Source of the DNA: Actinomycetota bacterium
GTDB lineage: Bacteria > Actinomycetota > Thermoleophilia > Gaiellales > Gaiellaceae
Assembly: GCA_005883235.1 (NCBI GenBank)
Contig: VAYE01000171.1
Span: forward strand, 1 to 5,559
Length of the DNA stretch: 5,559 nucleotides
Direction of reading: 5' to 3'
This document shows positions 1 through 5,289 of the stretch, piece after piece. Below the pieces are notes generated by a model that saw only the letters and a list, made by a program, of their open reading frames with translations, made no database searches and was not told where the DNA came from. Each line of letters starts with the position of its first letter. Within the stretch, counting starts at the first letter, position 1. A program made the position numbers and the translations under genes.

Positions 1-360
1 GGCCGGGTCGCGGTGGCGGCACTCAGCGCCCTCCTCCTCGTAGCAGGCGTCGGCCTCCTGTTCGAGCTCTCCTACGCGACGCGCCTTTGGCCGTTCGCGA
101 TCACGCCGCTCGTCGCGCGCATCCTCGGCGTCTGGCTCGGCTGCCTCGGCCTCGCCCACACGTGGGCTGCGTGGGACGGCGACCGGCTGCGCGCCCGCGC
201 GCTCCTTATTACCATGCCGCCGACCGGCGCGCTCCTCGCGCTCGTCCCACTGCTCCATCGAGACGACCTCCGCCACGGAGCGACCGGGGCACTCGTCGCC
301 TACCTGCTCGTGGCCGCCGCGGCTGCGGTGCTGCCGCTCGTCGCCCTGCGGTCGCGCTGA
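1..360 (+). CDS. Integral membrane protein, 5'-partial (C-terminal part)
   Basis: The reading frame is open from base 1 and ends at TGA 358-360, giving 119 visible residues. A GTG at 13 could be read as a start, but no Shine-Dalgarno precedes it and the frame continues to the left edge, so I treat the gene as cut by the window. Numbering from the GTG, hydrophobic segments lie at about residues 2-20, 32-52, 62-81 and 89-111, giving four probable membrane helices with short Arg/Asp-containing loops. A WPF-x-x-TPL-x-AR stretch at 26-36 runs into the second helix. It resembles the WPW-LTPL-AR motif I recall from uncharacterised actinobacterial membrane proteins, but this is memory of a pattern, not a database match. 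No catalytic motif is visible and the function is unknown. The gene converges on rel. Confidence 0.7.
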   Translation, partial: GRVAVAALSALLLVAGVGLLFELSYATRLWPFAITPLVARILGVWLGCLGLAHTWAAWDGDRLRARALLITMPPTGALLALVPLLHRDDLRHGATGALVAYLLVAAAAAVLPLVALRSR

Positions 361-365
361 GCGAA

Positions 366-414
366 CAGCCGCGTGCCCGCCCAGGTCCTCGCCGGGCGGG
401 CGACGCGGCCGCTG
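366..414 (+). terminator. GC-rich terminator-like hairpin after the membrane gene
   Basis: A perfect 8-bp inverted repeat (GCCCGCCC at 375-382, GGGCGGGC at 394-401) encloses an 11-base loop. With one bulged base at 402 the stem continues for six more pairs (369-374 with 403-408), and a further CAG/CTG pairing at 366-368 with 412-414 is possible. It starts six bases after the stop codon of the upstream gene. No T tract follows, which is common for hairpin terminators in GC-rich bacteria. It could act in both directions in this convergent region. Confidence 0.55.
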
Positions 415-485
415 CATCCCCTCCCCCCGCTCTCGTTGTAGTCGGATCTGCGCCCCGCGCCATCCCTCGTCCGGGCTACCCCGCC

Positions 486-600
486 CGTTCGAGGGGTCAT
501 CCCTCGTTTGAGGGACGTGGTCCGCCAGGCCGCTCGGAAAGCGGCTGAACCCGTCGTTATCGGCGGCGGCCTCGCGTCCTGTGATCCCTCGAACGAGGGA
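486..600. repeat. Cluster of short palindromic repeats, REP- or MITE-like
   Basis: Related copies of a CCCTCGTTYGAGGG core crowd this stretch. 499-516 reads ATCCCTCGTTTGAGGGAC and 584-601 reads ATCCCTCGAACGAGGGAC. 486-500 (CGTTCGAGGGGTCAT) is an inverted copy of 581-595, with 13 of 15 bases matching. The unit 486-595 therefore has 15-base imperfect terminal inverted repeats, like a small non-autonomous element. Inside it, 529-545 forms another hairpin (GCCGCT, 5-base loop, AGCGGC). A further half copy, ATCCCTCG, lies at 462-469. No ORF with plausible coding character is seen. The reading as a dispersed repeat is inference; a set of terminators is the main alternative. Confidence 0.45.
585..600 (-). 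terminator. Palindrome abutting the rel stop codon, probable terminator
   Basis: TCCCTCGAACGAGGGA is a 7-bp inverted repeat around a 2-base centre, or a 6-bp stem with a GAAC tetraloop. It begins on the base directly after the rel TAG (601-603 on the minus strand). This fits transcription termination or 3'-end protection of the rel mRNA. There is no downstream T run. It is also one copy of the repeat cluster in this intergenic region. Confidence 0.5.
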
Positions 601-2697
601 CTACGACGAGGATGGCGTGACGCGGTACGCGTCGAAGACCGCTTCGATGTTGCGGAGCGCGTTCAGCAGCGAGCGGAGCGCGTTCACGTCGCCGACCTCG
701 GCCGTGTACCAGTTCTTCGCCAGCTGGTCGTCGACCACACCGCCGTAGGAGACGATGTTCGCCCCGTGCTCGGCGAACGTCCGAGCCACGTCCTCTAGCA
801 GGCGCGGGCGATCCCATGAGTCCACTGCGATCTGGACCCGGAAGCTCTTCGTCGCGCCGCCGTCCCACTCGACGGGCGTGAAGCGCTCCGGGTTTCGCAT
901 CAGCGTCCGCACGTTCGGACAGTCCTCGCGGTGGACGGTGATGCCCTTGCCGAGCGAGATGTAGCCGACGATCGCGTCTCCGGGCACCGGCGTGCAGCAC
1001 TTCGCCACCCGGATGAGGACGCCGTCCGCGCCGACGACGTTGATGCCGACGCTCTCGCTCGAGACCGTGCTCCGCTCCTTCGGCGTCTTGAGCGGGACGG
1101 CCTCCTCCTGCGCGACCTGATCGGTCTTCAGGCGCTGGAGGACCTTGTTCACGATCTGGTTCGCGGTGAGCTTGCCGGAGCCGAGCGCGAGGTAGAAGTC
1201 CTCCGCCTTCTTGAAGCCGCTCTCGCGAATCACCTGGGCGAGCACCGCCGAGCCGGCGATCTTCTTGTACGGCAGCTTCTGCGCCTTCAGCGCCTGCTCC
1301 AGCGCGTCGCGCCCCTTCTGCTCGGTCTCCTCCCGCGTCTCGCGCGAGAACCACTGGCGGATCTTGTTCCGGGCTCGTGACGAAGCCGCGAGCGAGAGCC
1401 AGTCGCGCGAGGGCCCCCGGCCTGACTTCGAGGTCAGGATCTCGACGATGTCGCCGCTCTTCACGCGGTAGTGGAGGGGGACGATGCGGCCGTTCACCTT
1501 CGCGCCGACGGTGCGGTGGCCGACGTCCGTGTGCACGGCGTAGGCGAAGTCGATCGGCGTCGCCCCGGCCGGGAGGGTCTTCACCTCGCCCTTCGGCGTG
1601 AAGACGTACACCTCGTCGGCGAACACGTCCATCCGGAACGTCTTCATGAACTCGCGCGGATCGGCCTCGTCGTTCTGGGCCGTCGAGTCCATCAGCTGCT
1701 TCACCCAGGCCGTCCACTCCGGGTCGCGCCGGCGAGGCCCGCGCTTGTAGAGCCAGTGCGCGGCGATTCCGAGCTCGGCGATCTCGTGCATCGCGCGCGT
1801 GCGGACCTGGATCTCGAGCGGCCGCCCTTCGGGACCGACGCGCGTTCCCTCTTCGCCCGACCGCTCGATCACGACCCGCATCGCGGTCAGGTCGTAGATC
1901 TCGTTGAACTCGCGACCGCGCTTGGCCATCTTGTCGTAGATGGAGTAGAAGTGCTTCGGGCGGCCGGAGATGTCGACGGGGATGTCGACCTTGTCGAGCT
2001 CGGCCTTCAGGACGGCGCCGGCCTCGCGCACGTGCTCCTCGCGATCGGGTCGGCGCTCCGCGACCATCGTCGTGATCTCCTCGTACTTGCGCGGGTGGAG
2101 CGTCGCGAAGGCGAGGTCCTCGAGCTCCCACTTGAGCGCGTGGATACCGAGTCGGTGGGCGAGCGGCGCGTACACCTCGAGCGTCTCGCGCGCCTTCTGC
2201 AGCTGCTTCTGCTTGCCGAGGTACTCGATCTGGCGCAGGTTGTGGAGCCGGTCGGCGAGCTTGATCAGGATGACCCGCTCGTCCTCGGCCATCGCGACGA
2301 CCATCTTCCGGTAGTTCTCCGCCTCGGCCTGCTCGCGGCTCTGGAACTGGACGCGCGTCAGCTTCGTCACGCCGTCGACGAGGCGGGCGATCTCGTCGCC
2401 GAACTCAGCGCGCACCTCGTCGAGCTCGGTCTCCGTGTCCTCGACGACGTCGTGCAAGAGCGCCGCGGAGATCGTCTGCTCGTCGAGCCGAAGCTGCGCG
2501 CAGATCTTCGCCACGCCCCACGGGTGGTGGATGAACTCCTCGCCCGACCGGCGCTGCTGCCCTTCGTGCGCGGCCGCGGCGAAGCGAAACGCGCGCGTCA
2601 GGAGCTCCCGGTCGACCTCCGGGTTGTACGCCGCAACCTCCTCGAGGAGCTCGTCGACGAGGTTTCGGTGCGCCTCATGCGTCTCGAGAACGGCCAT
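601..2697 (-). CDS. relA: Rel (p)ppGpp synthetase/hydrolase with internally deleted synthetase domain
   Basis: This is the long RelA/SpoT homologue of the stringent response, which in the cytoplasm makes (p)ppGpp from ATP and GDP/GTP and hydrolyses it. The HD hydrolase domain (about 25-200) looks complete: R49, H58, H82-D83, E86-D87, D149 and N153 match the known Mn-binding and catalytic set. The synthetase domain follows (about 220-330) with GRPKH at 245-249, D269 in YDL and E295 in EIQVRT. Between them, after ERSGEEGTR (278-286), the sequence jumps to VGPEGRPLEIQ. About 38 family residues are missing, including the RFKD motif and the PK-x-N-x-YQSLHTT segment. Next come TGS (about 355-424), a helical region, the zinc-finger/CC domain (C567, C568, H589, C593) and ACT (about 615-695). 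The 698-residue length is about 38 short of the usual value. The ATG at 2697 has only a distant GGAG and a TANNNT six bases upstream, suggesting a leaderless mRNA. Family assignment is certain; loss of synthetase activity is inferred. The gene could equally be called rel. Confidence 0.96.
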   Translation of the reverse strand: MAVLETHEAHRNLVDELLEEVAAYNPEVDRELLTRAFRFAAAAHEGQQRRSGEEFIHHPWGVAKICAQLRLDEQTISAALLHDVVEDTETELDEVRAEFGDEIARLVDGVTKLTRVQFQSREQAEAENYRKMVVAMAEDERVILIKLADRLHNLRQIEYLGKQKQLQKARETLEVYAPLAHRLGIHALKWELEDLAFATLHPRKYEEITTMVAERRPDREEHVREAGAVLKAELDKVDIPVDISGRPKHFYSIYDKMAKRGREFNEIYDLTAMRVVIERSGEEGTRVGPEGRPLEIQVRTRAMHEIAELGIAAHWLYKRGPRRRDPEWTAWVKQLMDSTAQNDEADPREFMKTFRMDVFADEVYVFTPKGEVKTLPAGATPIDFAYAVHTDVGHRTVGAKVNGRIVPLHYRVKSGDIVEILTSKSGRGPSRDWLSLAASSRARNKIRQWFSRETREETEQKGRDALEQALKAQKLPYKKIAGSAVLAQVIRESGFKKAEDFYLALGSGKLTANQIVNKVLQRLKTDQVAQEEAVPLKTPKERSTVSSESVGINVVGADGVLIRVAKCCTPVPGDAIVGYISLGKGITVHREDCPNVRTLMRNPERFTPVEWDGGATKSFRVQIAVDSWDRPRLLEDVARTFAEHGANIVSYGGVVDDQLAKNWYTAEVGDVNALRSLLNALRNIEAVFDAYRVTPSSS
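1831..1848 (-). other. In-frame deletion junction in the rel synthetase domain
   Basis: Residues T285-R286 (codons at 1840-1845) are followed directly by V287-G288. In long Rel proteins a segment of roughly 38 residues lies between these flanks. It normally runs from DCYG through LWKPMPGRFKDYIA and PK-x-N-x-YQ to LHTT. Both flanks read as normal family sequence and the frame is kept, so this is a clean loss of about 114 bases rather than a frameshift. The exact breakpoint cannot be placed without an intact relative. Confidence 0.8.
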
Positions 2698-2703
2698 GAA
2701 CCA

Positions 2704-2709
2704 AGTGTA
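2704..2709 (-). promoter_or_regulatory. Candidate -10 box for rel, leaderless arrangement
   Basis: On the minus strand TACACT (TANNNT type) ends six bases before the rel ATG. Transcription would then start at or within a base of the A of the ATG. No clear TTGAC-like -35 is seen 16-19 bases further upstream. The alternative is a leadered mRNA translated from a GGAG placed 12 bases before the ATG, which is long spacing. Confidence 0.4.
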
Positions 2710-2783
2710 CTCCGGCCTTCTCGGGCTAAATCCTCCCCAAATGCGTGATCGATTGCAGGTATCGAGACCCCGATACAGAACCG

Positions 2784-2930
2784 ATGACGACCGTGCTCAG
2801 GAACCGCCGTCAGGAGCGCAAGGCCGCCCGGCTTGCGCGCCTCCTCCTCACCCTCGACTCGATGGCCTCCGCCGAGCGCCCCTGGCGCCCGCGCCGGGTC
2901 GCGCGCCTGTCGGTCGGGGCTAGCCGCTAG
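2784..2930 (+). CDS. Candidate small Arg-rich protein, 48 residues, hypothetical
   Basis: This ATG-to-TAG frame lies on the plus strand in the gap between rel and recJ, diverging from rel and converging on recJ. Its codons show the bias expected of coding DNA here: about 45 of 48 third positions are G or C, against roughly 73% and 63% at first and second positions. The frame also extends back to a GTG at 2745, but those 13 codons have mixed third positions, so I prefer the ATG at 2784. The product is very basic, with many Arg residues in an amphipathic N-terminal stretch (RNRRQERKAARLARLL) and a second Arg cluster near the end. No membrane segment or known motif is visible, and no Shine-Dalgarno is seen. 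Its TAG (2928-2930) interleaves with the recJ stop (2927-2929) in a CTAG. It may be a small nucleic-acid-binding protein or a chance ORF. Confidence 0.4.
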   Translation: MTTVLRNRRQERKAARLARLLLTLDSMASAERPWRPRRVARLSVGASR

Positions 2931-4795
2931 GCAGCAGCCGCCAGCTCAGGCTCGGCGAGCAGCTCGCGGAACGCCTTCGACTCCAGCAAGTGACGCTTCG
3001 GCGCGCCGTCGCCGACGCCGAGCTCCTCCAGCACGGCGGCGAGATCCGGCGGAGGCGAGCGCCATGAGCCCTCGAAGCGCGCCATGAGCTCGAGGTAGGC
3101 CTCGGGCGTGTCGAAGATCCGCTGCACGACGAGCTGCGGCGCCACGGTGCCGTTCCAGTGGTTCTCCTCGAGCCGGAACGCGACGTCGTAGCGGCCGACA
3201 CGCCGGTAGCGGTCGAGCTGCGGGCCGAGCCGGAAGGCGATCGCGCTCCCGGCGTCCTGCCCCGTCTCGTGCTTCACGCGGAAACGCAGGTGCTTGCCCT
3301 CGCCGACGGCGGCCAGGTCGACCAGCTCGCACCCCGGCGCGAGGAGGGTCACCGGCGGGTTCCCGAGGCCGAAGGGAGCCAGGCTCCGGAGCTCGGCGCA
3401 GAGCTCGAGCGTCAGCGGGCGGCCGCGCGGGAGCACGGCGTCGACCTGTGCGACGGGCCGCAGCTCGTCTTCGGGAAGGACGTCGTCGGCGTGCTCGGCG
3501 AACGCTTCGGCGAACGCGTCCACTCTGATTGGGTCGATCGAGAGCCCCGCCGCCGCCCGGTGCCCGCCGAACCGCTCGAGGTGCTCCGCGCACGCCCCGA
3601 GGCCCGCGTGGAGGTCGAAGGACGGGATCGACCGGCCGGAGCCCTTCCACAGCCCCTCGCCTCCGGCGACGAGCACGACAGGCCGGTGGAACCGCTCGGC
3701 GAGGCGTGACGCGACGATGCCGATCACGCCTTCGTGCCAGCCGGCGTCGGCGAGGACGTAGCCGCGACGGGCCTGGCGCGACTCCGGCCAGGAGTCGACC
3801 TGCGCGACCGCCTCGCGGAGGATTCGCTCCTCGACCACCTGCCGCTCGCGGTTCAGCGTCTCCAGCTCGAACGCCAGCCGCTCGGCCCGCTCCGCATCCT
3901 CGGTGAGGAGCAGCTCGAGGGCGGTCGCGGGATGGCCGAGCCGGCCGGCGGCGTTGATCCGCGGCGCGAGCCGGTAGCCGATCGACGACTCGTCGAGCGC
4001 CGCCGGATCGACCCGAGCCGTTTTCATCAGCGCCCGCAGGCCCCGCTTGCGAGTCCGCGTCAGCGTGCGAAGGCCCGCGATCGCAAGCGACCGGTTCTCG
4101 CCGACCAGCGGGACGACGTCGGCCACGGTGGCGAGCGCCACGAGATCGAGGTGCCGCCTGAGCGGCTCGGAGTCCGGCCCCAGGAGCGCCTGCGCGAGCT
4201 TGAAGACGACGCCGGTGCCGCACAGCTCCGGGAACGGGTAGTCGGACGGCCGCGTCACGACGAGCGGGCAGTCCGGCAACCGCTCGCCCGGCTGGTGGTG
4301 GTCCGTGACGACGACCTCGAGGCCGAGCGCGCGCGCGGCCGCGACCTCGTGGACCGCGGTGATGCCGCAATCGACGCTGAGGACGAGCCCGCAGCCCTCG
4401 CCGGCGAGCCGCGTGAGCGTCTCGCCCGAGATTCCGTACCCCTCGTCGAAGCGGCTCGGGAGGTGCCACGAGACGTCCGCCCCGAGCTCGCGCAGCGTGA
4501 GGACGGCGAGCGCGGTGGCGCAGATCCCGTCGGCGTCGTAGTCGCCGTGGACGCAGATCGGCTTGCCGGCGTCGACCGCTCCGCGGATCGCCTCGCACGC
4601 CGCGGCCATGTCTCCGAGCAGGAACGGGTCGTGCAGGGGCTGCTCGCCGGCCAGGAAGGCCCGCGCGTCGTCGGGGTCGCCGTAGCCGCGCCGGACGAGA
4701 ACGCTTGCGGTGATCTCGCTGAGGCCGAGCTCGCGGGCGAGCAAGCTGGACTCCCGGTGCGGGCACGGACGGATCGTCCACGTGCCCTGTTGCAT
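2927..4795 (-). CDS. recJ: Single-stranded-DNA-specific 5'-3' exonuclease RecJ
   Basis: RecJ degrades single-stranded DNA from the 5' end in recombinational repair, mismatch repair and processing of stalled forks, using two metal ions. The DHH-family motifs are all present: HGDYDADG at 83-90 (D85, D87, D89), VDCGI at 141-145, the DHH triad at 165-167, GTGVVFKLAQAL at 193-204 and LVALATVADVVPL at 218-230 (D226). RINAAGRLGHP at 279-289 follows. The DHHA1 region has GWHEGVIGIVASRL at 352-365, GSGRS at 385-389 and GGHRAAAG at 410-417. FGLGNP at 475-480 leads into the C-terminal OB-type domain (about 450-560). At 622 residues it is within the family range, with an extra charged C-terminal tail of about 60 residues. 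The ATG at 4795 is preferred because no other start codon lies close upstream. It has no Shine-Dalgarno, but TACCGT sits eight bases before it. The gene lies 83 bases downstream of the small membrane gene and 229 bases upstream of rel. Confidence 0.97.
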   Translation of the reverse strand: MQQGTWTIRPCPHRESSLLARELGLSEITASVLVRRGYGDPDDARAFLAGEQPLHDPFLLGDMAAACEAIRGAVDAGKPICVHGDYDADGICATALAVLTLRELGADVSWHLPSRFDEGYGISGETLTRLAGEGCGLVLSVDCGITAVHEVAAARALGLEVVVTDHHQPGERLPDCPLVVTRPSDYPFPELCGTGVVFKLAQALLGPDSEPLRRHLDLVALATVADVVPLVGENRSLAIAGLRTLTRTRKRGLRALMKTARVDPAALDESSIGYRLAPRINAAGRLGHPATALELLLTEDAERAERLAFELETLNRERQVVEERILREAVAQVDSWPESRQARRGYVLADAGWHEGVIGIVASRLAERFHRPVVLVAGGEGLWKGSGRSIPSFDLHAGLGACAEHLERFGGHRAAAGLSIDPIRVDAFAEAFAEHADDVLPEDELRPVAQVDAVLPRGRPLTLELCAELRSLAPFGLGNPPVTLLAPGCELVDLAAVGEGKHLRFRVKHETGQDAGSAIAFRLGPQLDRYRRVGRYDVAFRLEENHWNGTVAPQLVVQRIFDTPEAYLELMARFEGSWRSPPPDLAAVLEELGVGDGAPKRHLLESKAFRELLAEPELAAAA

Positions 4796-4803
4796 CGCAC
4801 TCG

Positions 4804-4809
4804 ACGGTA
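4804..4809 (-). promoter_or_regulatory. Candidate -10 box for recJ, near-leaderless arrangement
   Basis: On the minus strand TACCGT (TANNNT) ends eight bases before the recJ ATG, predicting a 5' leader of zero to two bases. The bases between it and the ATG hold no Shine-Dalgarno. A -35 match at the usual spacing is poor. It lies in the 83-base gap after the small membrane gene, so recJ may have its own promoter rather than depend on read-through. Confidence 0.35.
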
Positions 4810-4878
4810 CGGAGGCGATCGGACGGAACCGCCCCGGATAGGCGGCCCCAGCGCCGTGGAGGAGCGCCGAAAGTGTGA

Positions 4879-5157
4879 CTACTCGCGCGGCAGCTTCACG
4901 CCGAGCATCGTGAGCACGAGCGCCACGAGGACGATCACCACGGCGGCGCCGACGATGACACGCGGATGCCGGCTCTCGCGGAAGTGCTGGTAGCCGACAC
5001 GTCCCCAGAGGACGAAGAGGCCGGCGATCGCCGCCACGCCGACGACGAGCACCGGCGCCAGCAGCGCCGCGCGCTCGAACGAGAGATCGGTGAGCGTCAC
5101 CGCCAGTAAGACGAGCCCCGCGACGACCACCGAGGCGAAGGCGACACGGATGCTCAC
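4879..5157 (-). CDS. Small membrane protein with three predicted helices, 92 residues
   Basis: I do not recognise this protein. From a GTG at 5157 it has three hydrophobic segments at about residues 5-22, 31-51 and 66-87. A short acidic turn (D24, E28) separates the first two, and a polar, basic loop (RVGYQHFRESRHPR) separates the second and third. It ends with KLPRE. No cysteines, catalytic motif or signal-peptidase site are evident. The frame stays open back to 5526, but that part is antisense to the gene starting at 5290 and does not look like protein sequence, so the short form is chosen. AAGG lies eight bases before the GTG at 5157, and an in-frame GTG at 5166 is a less likely start. It is the first minus-strand gene before recJ and may be co-transcribed with it. 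A role in DNA repair cannot be inferred from position alone. Confidence 0.72.
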   Translation of the reverse strand: MSIRVAFASVVVAGLVLLAVTLTDLSFERAALLAPVLVVGVAAIAGLFVLWGRVGYQHFRESRHPRVIVGAAVVIVLVALVLTMLGVKLPRE

Positions 5158-5164
5158 GAGCGCC

Positions 5165-5170
5165 ACCTTA
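5165..5170 (-). promoter_or_regulatory. TAAGGT: ribosome binding site or leaderless -10 for the small membrane gene
   Basis: Minus-strand TAAGGTGG precedes the GTG at 5157. AAGG is eight bases from the start codon and can pair with the 16S rRNA 3' end, which supports 5157 as the start. The same hexamer also fits TANNNT and ends seven bases before the GTG, so it could instead be a -10 box for a leaderless mRNA. The sequence cannot decide between the two. Confidence 0.4.
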
Positions 5171-5213
5171 GGCCTTCGGGTGAACGCGAGCGCGTCGACC
5201 GGTCGGTTCAGAC

Positions 5214-5238
5214 GGATGCGGGGCGAGGCCCCCCATCC
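5214..5238. promoter_or_regulatory. Hairpin in the divergent intergenic region
   Basis: GGATG (5214-5218) pairs with CATCC (5234-5238) and GGGGC (5220-5224) pairs with GCCCC (5228-5232) around a GAG loop. One C-C mismatch interrupts ten pairs. It lies between the two divergent starts, upstream of both candidate -10 boxes, so it is better explained as an operator-like or structural element than as a terminator. A perfect 10-bp palindrome, CGACCGGTCG, lies nearby at 5196-5205. No function is shown. Confidence 0.3.
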
Positions 5239-5274
5239 TGATGTCGGCACCGCAAGCGGCGCCTTAGCTGGCGT

Positions 5275-5280
5275 TATCCT
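5275..5280 (+). promoter_or_regulatory. Candidate -10 box for the right-edge gene, leaderless arrangement
   Basis: TATCCT (TANNNT) ends nine bases before the ATG at 5290, and no Shine-Dalgarno lies between them (CAGAAACGG). A transcript starting about seven bases after the box would have almost no leader. No convincing -35 is seen near 5251-5257. Confidence 0.4.
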
Positions 5281-5289
5281 CAGAAACGG

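Noticed and set aside
1800..1880. A frameshift as the explanation for the missing Rel segment
   Set aside because: The frame is continuous on both sides and every base around the junction is used by normal Rel residues, so no extra DNA is present that could encode the missing part in another frame.
557..2131. 524-residue minus-strand frame inside rel
   Set aside because: It is an Arg/Gly-rich out-of-frame reading of rel caused by high GC. Rel is certain from its domains.
2732..2738. GGGGAGG on the minus strand as the rel ribosome binding site
   Set aside because: It lies 34 bases before the ATG and no start codon in the rel frame sits between them at a usable distance.
1471..2748. 425-residue plus-strand frame antisense to rel
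   Set aside because: It is a mirror of rel's codon bias with low-complexity Val/Leu/Arg/Asp content and no recognisable family.
2946..4781. 611-residue minus-strand frame inside recJ
   Set aside because: It is an Arg/Ala/Gly-rich shifted reading of recJ, while the true frame carries every RecJ motif.
4829..4845. Five-pair hairpin between the small membrane gene and recJ as a terminator
   Set aside because: The stem is short with a seven-base loop and no T tract, which is expected by chance at this GC content.
3734..4993. 419-residue plus-strand frame antisense to recJ
   Set aside because: Antisense shadow of recJ with no family features; it also crosses the recJ start and the next gene's end.
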